Shown here one piece after another: positions 30,932-41,591 of a stretch of 64,000 nucleotides of DNA (the first letter of the stretch is position 1; every line of letters starts with the position of its first letter). The stretch is from an uncultured Clostridia bacterium (GTDB taxonomy: Bacteria > Bacillota > Clostridia > Christensenellales > Borkfalkiaceae): NCBI GenBank assembly GCA_944376335.1, contig CALWCH010000004.1, positions 1 through 64,000 of the forward strand. Direction: 5' to 3'. Made by a program: the position numbers and the translations under genes. A model generated the notes under the pieces. That model was not told the origin of the DNA. It did not search any database and saw only the letters and a program-made list of their open reading frames with translations.

Positions 30932-31838
30932 AGATATCTTAGGGCTTCGTGAGATGCCCGCGGAGGAGATCGACGAAATTCTCACCGTCGGCATGAACAT
31001 GAAAAAGCTGCTGCGGCAGAACATCAAAAAGCTGCCGCACCTGCAGGGCAAGTCGGTCACGACGCTCTTCTACGAAAACTCCACGCGCACGCGGTGCAGC
31101 TTCGAGCTTGCCGCCAAGTACATGGGCGCGCACGTCGTCAACATCTCCGCGGAGAGCTCCTCCGTCAAGAAGGGCGAAACGCTCGTCGACACGGGCAAGA
31201 CGCTGGATGCGATGAAGAACGATATCATCGTCATCCGTCACCCGATGGGCGGCGCGCCCGCGCTGCTCGGGAAGACGGTCAAGGCGCACGTCGTCAACGC
31301 GGGCGACGGCATGAACGAGCACCCCTCGCAGGCGCTTTTGGATATGCTCACGATGCGCGAAAATTTCGGCTCGCTCGAAGGCCTCAAGGTCGCCATTTTG
31401 GGCGATATCTCCCACTCCCGCGTTGCAAAGAGCAATCTCTTCGGCCTCAAAAAGCTGGGCGCCGAGGTCACGATGTACGCCCCCAAGACGCTCATCCCCA
31501 CAGGCATCGAGAAGATGGGCGCAAAGGTGTGCCGCTCCCGCGAGGAAGCCGTGGAGGGCGCCGACGTCGTGATGGGCCTTCGCATCCAGCTCGAACGCCA
31601 GCACGCGGGCAACTTCCCGTCCCTCGGCGAATACAGCAAGTTTTACGGCGCGAACGAGGCGCTCATGCGCTATGCAAAGCCCAACGCCCTCGTCATGCAC
31701 CCCGGGCCCGTCAACCGCGGCGTGGAGCTCACGAGCGGGCTCATCGACGGCGAAACGAGCCGCATCGAGGAACAGGTACTCTCGGGCATCGCGGTGAGGA
31801 TGTCCATGCTCTTTTTGCTCACCAAGGAGGAGATATGA
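30918..31838 (+). CDS. pyrB: Aspartate carbamoyltransferase, catalytic subunit
   Basis: This 306-aa enzyme condenses carbamoyl phosphate with aspartate, the committed step of pyrimidine synthesis. It shows the carbamoyl-phosphate motif STRTRCSFE near residue 55, HPSQALLDMLT, GDISHSRVAKSN, and HPGPVNRGVE near the end. No pyrI regulatory subunit gene follows, as usual in Firmicutes. The start is ATG 30918 after ACGGAGGG, inside the end of pyrR. It overlaps pyrC by 4 nt (ATGA). Confidence 0.96.
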   Translation: MLKSKDILGLREMPAEEIDEILTVGMNMKKLLRQNIKKLPHLQGKSVTTLFYENSTRTRCSFELAAKYMGAHVVNISAESSSVKKGETLVDTGKTLDAMKNDIIVIRHPMGGAPALLGKTVKAHVVNAGDGMNEHPSQALLDMLTMRENFGSLEGLKVAILGDISHSRVAKSNLFGLKKLGAEVTMYAPKTLIPTGIEKMGAKVCRSREEAVEGADVVMGLRIQLERQHAGNFPSLGEYSKFYGANEALMRYAKPNALVMHPGPVNRGVELTSGLIDGETSRIEEQVLSGIAVRMSMLFLLTKEEI

Positions 31839-33091
31839 TCTTCAAGAATGCAACGCTTGTCTTGCCCGAAGGGCTGCGCCGCGCCGACATCCGCACGGAG
31901 AACGGCTGCATTGCGGAAATTGCCGAACACATCGACGGTGAAGGCTGTGATTGGAGCGGGCTCACCGTCTTCCCGGGGCTCATCGATATGCACGTCCATC
32001 TGCGCGAGCCCGGCTTCGAGCGCAAGGAAGATATCGAAAGCGGCAGCAGGGCGGCCGTCAAGGGCGGCTTTACGCAGGTGTGCTGCATGCCCAACACCAA
32101 CCCCGTCACGGACAGCAAGGTGGTCGTCACCTATATTTTATCGCGCGCGAAGGACGTGAATTTGTGCAAAGTGCGCCCCATCGGCGCCATCACCAAGGGG
32201 CAGGAAGGCAAGGAGCTCGCCGCCATCGGCGGCATGAAGGCGGCGGGTGCCGTGGCGCTCAGCGAGGACGGCAAGTCCGTCGTTGCCACTAACCTCATGG
32301 CAAACGCGATGAAGTACGCCTCCGACTTCGGCCTCATCTGCCTCTGCCATTGCGAGGATAAGTCTCTCGTCGACGGCGGCGTCGTCAACGAGGGGTACTA
32401 CTCCACGCTCACCGGTCTCAAAGGGAGCATCCGCGCGGCGGAGGACATCATCATCGCCCGCGAGATCTGCCTTTCGGAAAGTTTGGATATCCCCGTACAC
32501 ATCTGCCACGTCTCCACTTACAGCGGCGTGCAGCTCATCCGTGAGGCAAAGGCCCGCGGCGTCAAGGTCACGGCGGAGACCTGCCCGCACTACTTCACCC
32601 TCACCGACGAGGTCATCGCCTCGTTTGATACCAACACGAAGGTCAACCCGCCCATCCGCGAGGAACAAGACCGCCTCGCCGTCATCGAGGGGCTCAAAGA
32701 CGGCACGCTTGACTGCATCGTCACCGACCACGCCCCCCACCACGAGGACGACAAGAACGTCGAATACGACCTCGCCGCCTTCGGCATCAGCGGGCTGGAG
32801 ACGAGCTTTGCGCTCTCCTACACCCAGCTCGTTTTGGGCGGCGCGCTCACCCTCGAAGAGCTTGCAAAGAAGATGAGCTATAACCCCGCCCATATCTTAA
32901 ATTTAGAGGGCGGCAGTATTGCCGTGGGGGCACCCGCCGACCTCACCGCCGTCGACCTTTCCGAAAAGTGGGTAATAGACCCGAAAGACTTCGTCTCCAA
33001 GGGCAAGAATACCCCGTTTACGGGCAGGGAAGTGTACGGCCGCGTCAAATATACCGTCGTCGACGGCGACATCAAATACCGCGAAAAATAA
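31835..33091 (+). CDS. pyrC: Dihydroorotase
   Basis: This 418-aa class I dihydroorotase cyclises carbamoyl-aspartate. The metal-binding DMHVHLREPG lies near residues 50-59. The catalytic lysine position is not carboxyl-Lys-typed from sequence, but HICHVSTYSG and VTDHAPHHEDDK match the remaining ligands and active site. The start ATG overlaps the pyrB stop, after AAGGAGG. Confidence 0.95.
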   Translation: MIFKNATLVLPEGLRRADIRTENGCIAEIAEHIDGEGCDWSGLTVFPGLIDMHVHLREPGFERKEDIESGSRAAVKGGFTQVCCMPNTNPVTDSKVVVTYILSRAKDVNLCKVRPIGAITKGQEGKELAAIGGMKAAGAVALSEDGKSVVATNLMANAMKYASDFGLICLCHCEDKSLVDGGVVNEGYYSTLTGLKGSIRAAEDIIIAREICLSESLDIPVHICHVSTYSGVQLIREAKARGVKVTAETCPHYFTLTDEVIASFDTNTKVNPPIREEQDRLAVIEGLKDGTLDCIVTDHAPHHEDDKNVEYDLAAFGISGLETSFALSYTQLVLGGALTLEELAKKMSYNPAHILNLEGGSIAVGAPADLTAVDLSEKWVIDPKDFVSKGKNTPFTGREVYGRVKYTVVDGDIKYREK

Positions 33092-33100
33092 GGAGAAACT

Positions 33101-34012
33101 ATGATCGTCGATACCCTCATTGAGAAAATCATCCAAAAGCAGAACCCCACCTGCGTGGGGCTGGATACTTCCTTCGACTACCTTCCCAACGCGATGCGCG
33201 CGGGCGCAAGCACGGCAGAGGACGCCGCCGACGCCATCTTGATGTTCAACCGCGGCATCATCGACGCCGTTTCCGACATCGTGCCCTCCGTCAAGGTGCA
33301 GATCGCCTACTACGAGCAGTACGGCCCCGCGGGCATGCGTGCCTTTTTAGAGACGCTGCGTTACGCGAAGGAGCAGGGGCTTGTCGTCATCACGGACGCC
33401 AAGCGCAACGACATCGGCGCAACGGCATCCCAATATGCAACGGCATACCTCGGCGAGAGCAAGGTGGGGGAGACCGCCTTCTCCGCTTTCCCGTCCGACT
33501 TTCTGACGGTCAATGGTTACCTCGGCTCGGACGGCATCGTGCCCTTTGTGAATGAGTGCAAAGCGCACGACAAGGGCATCTTCGTCCTCGTCAAGACGAG
33601 CAACCCCTCTTCGGGCGAATTGCAGAATTTAAAGCTCGAGGACGGCCGCACCGTCTATGAGTGCATGGGCGACATGGTGGAGAAGTGGGGCGAGGGCACC
33701 GTCGGCAAATACGGCTATTCGAGCGTCGGGGCCGTCGTCGGGGCGACCTACCCCGAGGAAGCCAAAGTGCTGCGCGCAAGACTTCCCCGCACCTTCTTCC
33801 TCGTGCCCGGCTACGGCGCGCAGGGTGCGAATGCCGAGATGCTCAAGAACTGTTTCGACAGTAACGGCCTCGGGGGCGTCGTCAACAACTCGCGCGGCGT
33901 CCTCTGCGCCTATAAAAAGCGCGGCGGCAGCTACGACGAGGCGGCGCGCGCGGCGTGCCTCGATATGAAAGCCGACCTTCTCGGCGTTCTGGGGGCAATA
34001 TGCGCGAAGTAA
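33101..34012 (+). CDS. pyrF: Orotidine 5'-phosphate decarboxylase (long type)
   Basis: This 303-aa enzyme makes UMP from OMP. The active-site motif VITDAKRNDIG lies near residues 94-104, and CVGLDTSFDYLP opens the barrel. The length of about 300 residues marks the type 2 subfamily rather than the 230-aa type of Bacillus. The product is the last pathway intermediate, although the gene is fourth in the operon. It overlaps pyrK by 13 nt. Confidence 0.95.
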   Translation: MIVDTLIEKIIQKQNPTCVGLDTSFDYLPNAMRAGASTAEDAADAILMFNRGIIDAVSDIVPSVKVQIAYYEQYGPAGMRAFLETLRYAKEQGLVVITDAKRNDIGATASQYATAYLGESKVGETAFSAFPSDFLTVNGYLGSDGIVPFVNECKAHDKGIFVLVKTSNPSSGELQNLKLEDGRTVYECMGDMVEKWGEGTVGKYGYSSVGAVVGATYPEEAKVLRARLPRTFFLVPGYGAQGANAEMLKNCFDSNGLGGVVNNSRGVLCAYKKRGGSYDEAARAACLDMKADLLGVLGAICAK

Positions 34013-34752
34013 CGGCGACCATCTTAGAGAACATCCGCATCGCGGAGAACATCTATTCCCTCACCTTTGCCACGGACGAAGAGTTCTCTGTCCGCCCCGG
34101 GCAATTCTGCATGGTGGGGGTCAACGGCTATCCCCTGCGCCGCCCGATTGCCGTCTGCAAGGCGGAGGGGGAGCGCATCACCGTGTGCTATCAACTCAAG
34201 GGCGGCGGCACGTACATCCTTGCGGAGAACTATAAGCAGGGCGAAAAGCTCTCGGTGCTCCTTCCCCTCGGCAACGGGTTCTATGTGGAGGAAAAGGAGC
34301 GGCGCGTCGCGCTCGTCGGCGGGGGCGTGGGCATCTTCCCGCTCATCTCCTGTATCCGCGCCTATCAGGGCAAGAAGCAGCTCTTTTCCTACATGGGCTT
34401 TCGCAACCGCGCCGCCTACTGCATGCCCTATGAACTGCAGCGCAGCGATCATCTCGTCGTCGCCACCGACGACGGCAGCATGGGCTATCACGGCACGGCG
34501 GTGCAGGCATTCATGGAGGAGATCGACGATGTAAAACCCGATGTCATCCTCTCCTGCGGCCCCACGCCCATGCTCCGCGCCCTCAAGAAGGCGACGGAGG
34601 GGCGCAATATCCCCGTCTATGTCTCCCTCGAAGAGCGCATGGGGTGCGGCATCGGCGCGTGCCTCGTGTGCGTGTGCGAAAAGACGGACGGCGCGCACGC
34701 CCGCGTCTGCAAGGACGGCCCCGTGTTCAAGCTCAGCGAGGTCGTCCTGTAA
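34000..34752 (+). CDS. pyrK: Dihydroorotate dehydrogenase B, electron-transfer subunit
   Basis: This 250-aa FAD and [2Fe-2S] protein passes electrons from PyrD to NAD+. The FAD-binding LRRPIAVC lies near residue 45, the nucleotide-binding VGGGVGIFPLI near 105, and the cluster cysteines CGIGACLVCVC with a later VCKDGPVF near the C-terminus. The start at 34000 lies inside the pyrF end. It is separated from its partner pyrD by two small membrane-protein genes, an unusual arrangement. Confidence 0.94.
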   Translation: MREVTATILENIRIAENIYSLTFATDEEFSVRPGQFCMVGVNGYPLRRPIAVCKAEGERITVCYQLKGGGTYILAENYKQGEKLSVLLPLGNGFYVEEKERRVALVGGGVGIFPLISCIRAYQGKKQLFSYMGFRNRAAYCMPYELQRSDHLVVATDDGSMGYHGTAVQAFMEEIDDVKPDVILSCGPTPMLRALKKATEGRNIPVYVSLEERMGCGIGACLVCVCEKTDGAHARVCKDGPVFKLSEVVL

Positions 34753-34790
34753 GCAGCCTTTATTAAAAAATATAACAAGGAGGGGAGACT

Positions 34791-35255
34791 ATGAAAGAAA
34801 ACGACATCATCGGGTTCCGCGCCAATTCCCCGCTCGTGTACTTCGGCATCAGCTTTTTGGTGGGGCTGGCGCTCATCGCCGTCTGTATCATCGTGCCGCT
34901 TGCAGGCGGGCGCGGCCTCGCCCCGTGGATGATCGTGCTGCTCATCCTCGGCGCGATCCTTTTCTGCATCGGGGCGGTCTGCTTCGTGCGGGTACTCAAA
35001 ACGCCCGACCCCGCCATCTATGTGGAGGACGGCAAGCTCTGCATCGCAGACACCTGCATCCCCATCGGCATGATCGTGGACGTGCGCTGCCGCCCTGCAA
35101 AGTCCCGCCTCATCACCTACACCTGGGGGCAGATCGTCGTCGAATATCAGGGCGGGGAAGCCAAGTGCAATTATGTCGCCCTTGTGGAGGACGCCTTCGA
35201 GCGCATCCAAGCCCTCATCGGGGAATATGAAAAGAGAGAAGGGGGAGCTTTATGA
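34791..35255 (+). CDS. Small membrane protein in pyr operon, paralogue 1
   Basis: This 154-aa protein has two transmembrane helices (residues about 17-40 and 46-67) followed by a soluble domain of about 85 residues. That domain has alternating beta segments and a final helix, resembling bacterial PH-like membrane-linked domains. I do not recognise a named family. Its C-terminal half is similar to the next gene product (shared VRCR, SR...WG and V...A/V..R...L patterns). The RBS is AAGGAGGGG. It overlaps the next gene by 4 nt. The location between pyrK and pyrD suggests co-expression with pyrimidine synthesis. Confidence 0.8.
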   Translation: MKENDIIGFRANSPLVYFGISFLVGLALIAVCIIVPLAGGRGLAPWMIVLLILGAILFCIGAVCFVRVLKTPDPAIYVEDGKLCIADTCIPIGMIVDVRCRPAKSRLITYTWGQIVVEYQGGEAKCNYVALVEDAFERIQALIGEYEKREGGAL

Positions 35256-35719
35256 CAGACCGCGAAGTTATCGCCCGCCGCACGGGCAGCGCACGGCCGA
35301 TGTATCTCCTTTCCGCCATTCTGGGAGTCGCTATCCTCATCGTTTCGGTGCTCTTCATGGGGCAGGCGGACGGCGAGACGGGGCAGTCCGTCACATGGGG
35401 AATGCTCATCGTCGTGGGGGTGCTCGTCGCCGTCCTCGGCGCTGTTTACTTCGTCAAGGCGATGAGAACGCCCGACGTCATCTGCGAACGCGAGGGCGAT
35501 CACATCTTATTTTTGGGGAAGAACATTCCGCTGAAGGATATTCTGAACGTGCGCTGCCGCCGTGCCCATTCTCGGTATGGCGATTACGGCTGGGGCAAGC
35601 TCACGGTGGATTATGCAGGCGGGAGCATCGAGAGCGACTTTGTCGCCGACGTGGAAGCGGTCCACGACCGCCTCATCACCCTCATGCGCGAATACGCGGC
35701 GGAGGGCAAGGGAGAATAA
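35252..35719 (+). CDS. Small membrane protein in pyr operon, paralogue 2
   Basis: This 155-aa protein has the same plan as its neighbour: two transmembrane helices (about 18-38 and 48-70) and a C-terminal beta-rich, PH-like domain. It shares the KTPD/RTPD start, NVRCR and SRYGDYGWGKLTV features. It is probably an old tandem duplicate, since identity is low. It ends 2 bp before pyrD, so it is surely in the same transcript. The role is unknown. Confidence 0.8.
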   Translation: MTDREVIARRTGSARPMYLLSAILGVAILIVSVLFMGQADGETGQSVTWGMLIVVGVLVAVLGAVYFVKAMRTPDVICEREGDHILFLGKNIPLKDILNVRCRRAHSRYGDYGWGKLTVDYAGGSIESDFVADVEAVHDRLITLMREYAAEGKGE

Positions 35720-35721
35720 AC

Positions 35722-36627
35722 ATGGCAGACCTTTCTTTGCAGCTTTGCGGGGTCAAACTCAAGAACCCCGTCATCCCCGCCTCGGGCACCTTCGGGTTCG
35801 GGCGGGAATTCAATGAACTTTACGATATTTCCTGCCTGGGCGGCGTGGCGACCAAGGGCCTCACCCTAAAGCCTCGCCTCGGCAACCCCGTGCCGCGCAT
35901 CGCGGAGGGGCGCAGCGTCATTTTGAACGCCGTCGGGCTGCAGAATCCGGGCGTCGAGGCGTTCATCGAGAACGATTTGGAGTGGCTGAAAAGTAAGACC
36001 CGCGTGCTTGCCAACGTCGCGGGCAGCACCATCGAGGACTATGCGGAAATTTGCGCGCGTCTCAACGGCCTTGTCGACTTTGTCGAGCTCAACATCTCCT
36101 GCCCCAACGTAAAGTGCGGGGGCATGGCGTTCGGCATCCGCCCCGAGACCATCGGGGAAGTGACGCGCGCCGCCAAGGGGAGCCTTACAAAGACGCCCCT
36201 CATCGTCAAGCTCTCGCCCAATGTGGAGAGCATCGCGCTCAACGCACAGGCGGCGGAAAAGGGCGGGGCGGACTGCATCTCCCTCGTCAATACCTTCACG
36301 GGCATGGTCATCGACATCGAAAAGAGAAAGCCGCTCATCGCCAACAGAACGGGCGGCGTGTCAGGCGCGGGCATCAAGCCCATCGCCGTGCGCATGGTGT
36401 ACGAGGCGAGCCATGCGGTCAAGATCCCCGTCATCGGCATGGGCGGCATCTGCACCGCCGAGGACGCCGTGGAATTTCTGATGGCGGGCGCCACGGCCGT
36501 TCAGGTGGGCACGCACAACTTTACGGATACCTTCGCCTGCCCCAAAATAGTCGCGGGCCTTTCCGACTGGTGCGACCGCCACGGCGTCTCAAACGTCACT
36601 TCCCTCACGGGCGCAATGAATGAATAA
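35722..36627 (+). CDS. pyrD: Dihydroorotate dehydrogenase B, catalytic subunit
   Basis: This 301-aa FMN enzyme oxidises dihydroorotate to orotate with PyrK and NAD+. It shows NPVIPASGTFGFG at the start, ELNISCPNVKCGG with the catalytic cysteine of class 1B near residue 131, and GIKPIAVRMV and MGGICTAEDAVEFLMAGA at the phosphate-binding end. The ATG follows GGGAGAATAA and lies 2 bp after the preceding gene. Confidence 0.96.
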   Translation: MADLSLQLCGVKLKNPVIPASGTFGFGREFNELYDISCLGGVATKGLTLKPRLGNPVPRIAEGRSVILNAVGLQNPGVEAFIENDLEWLKSKTRVLANVAGSTIEDYAEICARLNGLVDFVELNISCPNVKCGGMAFGIRPETIGEVTRAAKGSLTKTPLIVKLSPNVESIALNAQAAEKGGADCISLVNTFTGMVIDIEKRKPLIANRTGGVSGAGIKPIAVRMVYEASHAVKIPVIGMGGICTAEDAVEFLMAGATAVQVGTHNFTDTFACPKIVAGLSDWCDRHGVSNVTSLTGAMNE

Positions 36628-36640
36628 GGAGAAAATACAT

Positions 36641-37294
36641 ATGCTCAACTACAAACAGCGGTTCATCAAGTTCATGGTGGAAAACGAAGTGCTTCTCTTC
36701 GGCGATTTCACGCTCAAAAGCGGCAGAAAGGCGCCCTATTTTATCAATGCGGGCAAGTACCGCACGGGCGCGCAGATCGCCCAGCTCGGCGAATACTACG
36801 CGGAGTGCTACTTGGAGCACGGCGTTGATGTCAAGACGCTCGTCGGCCCCGCCTATAAGGGCATCCCGCTCGCCGTCGCAACGGCAATCGCGCTCGCAAA
36901 GAACCACGGCGTAGACGTCGGCTTCTGCTTCGACCGGAAGGAAGTCAAGGACCACGGCGAGGGCGGGCTCTTTGTCGGCGAAAAACTTTTAGACGGCGAC
37001 AAGGTGTGCATCATCGAGGACGTGATGACCTCGGGCAAGGCGCTTCGGGAAATTCTTCCCAAGTTAGAGGCGGAGGCGAAAGTCGACGTCGAGGCGATGA
37101 TCATCTCCGTCGACCGTCAGGAGAAGGGTACGGGCGAAAAGTCCGCCGTCGCGGAAGCCTACGATACCTTCGGCATCAAGGTATTCTCCATCGTGACGAT
37201 GGAGGACATCATTTCCGCCATCGAGGACGGCGTCATCGAAGGGAGGGAGTACCTTCCCGCCATGCGCGCCTACCGCGCCGAGTATGGCGCTTAA
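36641..37294 (+). CDS. pyrE: Orotate phosphoribosyltransferase
   Basis: This 217-aa enzyme converts orotate and PRPP to OMP. The PRPP loop is CIIEDVMTSGKAL near residue 122, and FTLKSGRKAPYFINAG is the typical N-terminal segment. I use ATG 36641, 9 nt after TAAGGAG; an in-frame ATG at 36620 lies inside pyrD without an RBS. It is the last gene of the operon, before a terminator. Confidence 0.95.
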   Translation: MLNYKQRFIKFMVENEVLLFGDFTLKSGRKAPYFINAGKYRTGAQIAQLGEYYAECYLEHGVDVKTLVGPAYKGIPLAVATAIALAKNHGVDVGFCFDRKEVKDHGEGGLFVGEKLLDGDKVCIIEDVMTSGKALREILPKLEAEAKVDVEAMIISVDRQEKGTGEKSAVAEAYDTFGIKVFSIVTMEDIISAIEDGVIEGREYLPAMRAYRAEYGA

Positions 37295-37323
37295 ATTGAC
37301 GGCGCTTCAAACTGAAGAACAAG

Positions 37324-37352
37324 AGCGGGCTTTTCTTCGGGCCCGCTTTTTT
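37324..37352 (+). terminator. Terminator of the pyr operon
   Basis: The stem AGCGGGC/GCCCGCT is followed by TTTTTTC. Confidence 0.85.
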
Positions 37353-37460
37353 CGCGGAAAAAAATTTTGCAAATGCGAAAAAATCGGCAAAAAAGCGTTT
37401 AAGCGGGGGAAAATCACCTTATATTAGAAGTGAATGAAAACGAAAAGGCAAAAGGGCGGT

Positions 37461-38030
37461 ATGAGCAAAGAAAAAGACAAGGAAACTTTAGAGGAAGTTC
37501 CCGTCTCGGAAGCGGCGGCAGACGCCGCAGAAGAGATGAAGCAGGCGGAAGCCATAGAAGAAGTCGAGAACGCGGAGCTGAATGCCGCGCTCAAGGCAGC
37601 GGAAGAGGCCAAGGCCCAGGCAGAGGACTTTAAGCGCAAGTGGTATTCGGTGACTGCCGAGTACGACAACTACAGAAAGCGCACGGCCATGACCCGCGCG
37701 CAGGCTTACGCCGAGGGCAGGGCAGACGTTGTATCAAAGCTCTTCCCCATTGCAGATAATCTGGAGCGCGCGCTTCAGTCCTGTCAGGACGAAAAGACGC
37801 ACAAGGGCATCGAGATGGTGCAGAAGGCGTTTGAAAAAATTCTCGAAGACGAGAAGATTTCCGTCATCGACCCCGTCGGGCAGCCCTTCGACCCCGAAAA
37901 GCACGAGGCCATCATGGCATCCGACCCCGAAGAGGGCGAGGAGAGCGGTATCGTCCGTCAGGTGTTTGCAAAGGGCTACGAACGCGAGGGCAAGGTACTT
38001 CGCTTTGCGCAGGTGCTCGTCACAAAGTAA
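37461..38030 (+). CDS. grpE: Nucleotide exchange factor GrpE
   Basis: This 189-aa protein is the ADP-release factor for DnaK. The N-terminal half is a long, acidic, coiled-coil-forming region. The C-terminal domain shows AEYDNYRKRT, LFPIADNLERAL, PFDPEKHEAIM and VRQVFAKGYE, all GrpE hallmarks. The start could also be ATG 37434 (198 aa); I favour 37461 because a purine-rich AAAGGGCGG precedes it. No hrcA precedes it and no CIRCE element is visible. Confidence 0.93.
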   Translation: MSKEKDKETLEEVPVSEAAADAAEEMKQAEAIEEVENAELNAALKAAEEAKAQAEDFKRKWYSVTAEYDNYRKRTAMTRAQAYAEGRADVVSKLFPIADNLERALQSCQDEKTHKGIEMVQKAFEKILEDEKISVIDPVGQPFDPEKHEAIMASDPEEGEESGIVRQVFAKGYEREGKVLRFAQVLVTK

Positions 38031-39887
<1,857 letters not shown>

Positions 39888-39974
39888 GGCACGCGGCGCG
39901 TTCCGCAAGGCATAAGCAAGTTGATTTAAGGGGCGGCGCTGCCGCCCCTTAACGGGCGATAAGAGGAACAGAGC

Positions 39975-41108
39975 ATGGCAGAAAAAAAGAACTATTACGA
40001 AATTCTCGGCGTGAGCAAGAACGCGACGGAGGAGGAGATCAAGGCGGCGTATAAAAAGCTCGTCAAGCAGTATCACCCCGACCTTCACCCCAACGACAAG
40101 CTCGCCGCAGAGAAGTTCAAGGAGATCAACGAGGCGAACGAAGTGCTCTCCGATAAGCAGAAGCGCGCTGCCTACGACTATGAACAGGAGCATCCGGGCA
40201 TGGGCGGCATGGGCGGCGCAGGCTTCGGCGGCTTTGGCGGCGGGGGCTTCGGCGACATCTTCGACAGCATCTTCCAGGGCTTCGGCGGCAATGCCTCCGT
40301 GCAGCGCGATACCTCGGGCGAGGACATCCAGCTCGAGATGCGCCTCTCCTTCATGGACGCCGCCAAGGGCTGCGTGAAGGAGATCAGCTATTCGCGCAAC
40401 GAGCCCTGCCCCACCTGCGGCGGCACGGGCGCGAAGGGCGGCACGGCATATAAAACGTGCTCCCGCTGCGGCGGCAAAGGGCAGGTCAGATTCTCGCAGG
40501 ATACCATGTTCGGCCGCATGGTGCGCGTGGGCGCCTGCCCCGACTGCGGCGGCAAGGGCAAGATCATCACCGATAAATGCCCCGACTGCAAGGGCAAGGG
40601 GTATGTGCGGAAGGAGACGAAGGTCTCGCTCTCCATTCCTGCGGGCGTGGATACCAATTCGTATATCCGCAAGCGCGGGTTCGGCCAGGCGAGCACGGAA
40701 GGGGGCCCCGCGGGCGACCTCATCGTCGTGTTCCGCGTGGAGCCGCATAAAATTTTCCGCCGCAAGAACATGGACCTCTATATCGACCTGCCCATTCCCT
40801 TCCAAACGGCGTGCCTCGGCGGCACGGTGCGCGTTCCCACCATCGACGACGCCTTCGACTATACCATTCCCGAGGGCACGCAGACGGGCACCACCTTCAC
40901 CATCCGCGGCAAGGGCTTAAAGACGCGCAACGGCACGGGCAATCTCTATTTGAACGTCTTTGTCGAGGTGCCCACCCGCCTTTCGCGCGAGCAGAAGAAG
41001 AAGGTGCAGGAAGCGGGCGCGTCCGTCGACGTCAAGCAGTACGACAAGGCGAAGAAGTATCAGGACGATATGTCCGCCCTCTACGGCACGGACGCCTATA
41101 AAAACTGA
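39975..41108 (+). CDS. dnaJ: Chaperone DnaJ (Hsp40)
   Basis: This 377-aa type I J-protein has a J domain at residues 1-70 with the HPD motif (QYHPDLHP), then a Gly/Phe-rich linker. Four CxxCxGxG zinc repeats follow ([32 protein letters not shown]), then the C-terminal substrate-binding domain. A hairpin without T-run (AAGGGGCGG/CCGCCCCTT, about 39928-39952) lies between dnaK and dnaJ and may stabilise or process the mRNA. Confidence 0.97.
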   Translation: MAEKKNYYEILGVSKNATEEEIKAAYKKLVKQYHPDLHPNDKLAAEKFKEINEANEVLSDKQKRAAYDYEQEHPGMGGMGGAGFGGFGGGGFGDIFDSIFQGFGGNASVQRDTSGEDIQLEMRLSFMDAAKGCVKEISYSRNEPCPTCGGTGAKGGTAYKTCSRCGGKGQVRFSQDTMFGRMVRVGACPDCGGKGKIITDKCPDCKGKGYVRKETKVSLSIPAGVDTNSYIRKRGFGQASTEGGPAGDLIVVFRVEPHKIFRRKNMDLYIDLPIPFQTACLGGTVRVPTIDDAFDYTIPEGTQTGTTFTIRGKGLKTRNGTGNLYLNVFVEVPTRLSREQKKKVQEAGASVDVKQYDKAKKYQDDMSALYGTDAYKN

Positions 41109-41112
41109 AAGC

Positions 41113-41143
41113 AAAAAGAGCTCCCTTGGGAGCTCTTTTTTTT
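41113..41143. terminator. Bidirectional terminator
   Basis: AAAAAGAGCTCCC, TT loop, GGGAGCTC, then a T8 run. It serves dnaJ on the plus strand and the TIGR04076-type gene on the minus strand. Confidence 0.92.
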
Positions 41144-41145
41144 GT

Positions 41146-41541
41146 TCAATCGTCGTAGTCGATGCGCTCGATTTTGAAGATGACGGGGCGGGTGCCGTCC
41201 GAACAGCAGGCGATCATCGTGTTCTCGTTTTTCATCCACTGTTCCATGATGGAGCCGCCCTGCAGCCCCGTGTAGATGTAGCGGGAAATACAGTCCCACA
41301 GCTCCGAGCAGAAGGGGAGCTTGGGCCCGCCCGCAACGGTATTCGCATCTCCCGTCGTCTTCACAAGGGTATTCAGCCCGCAGTGCCAGAAGTCATCACG
41401 CTCGCCGTCGCGGTAAAATTCAAACACGTCGCCCACGTTGTAGCAGGGGCATGCGCCCGCGTGCGGGTCGATGCAGTGCGCCGCCTGCAGTTCGGGGTAC
41501 AGCTTTTTATCGAGCACGGTGAGTCTCACTTTGTGTTTCAT
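41146..41541 (-). CDS. TIGR04076-type small protein
   Basis: This 131-aa protein resembles the TIGR04076 family: an N-terminal KHKVRLTVLDKK strand, a CPCYNVGDVFEF segment, and a C-terminal CCSDGTRPVIFKIER. Several conserved cysteines (CPCY, FCSELW, ACC) could bind metal. The function of the family is unknown; members occur in anaerobes. It has its own start after GGAGACA and is flanked by terminators on both sides, so it is monocistronic. Confidence 0.75.
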   Translation of the reverse strand: MKHKVRLTVLDKKLYPELQAAHCIDPHAGACPCYNVGDVFEFYRDGERDDFWHCGLNTLVKTTGDANTVAGGPKLPFCSELWDCISRYIYTGLQGGSIMEQWMKNENTMIACCSDGTRPVIFKIERIDYDD

Positions 41542-41556
41542 AGTGTCTCCTTTTAT

Positions 41557-41582
41557 AAAAGGGCTCCCGTAGGAGCCCTTTT
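41557..41582 (-). terminator. Terminator of the nfn operon
   Basis: AAAAGGGCTCC and GGAGCCCTTTT pair around a 4-nt loop; a T-rich stretch follows on the minus strand. Confidence 0.8.
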
Positions 41583-41591
41583 CCTATGCAA

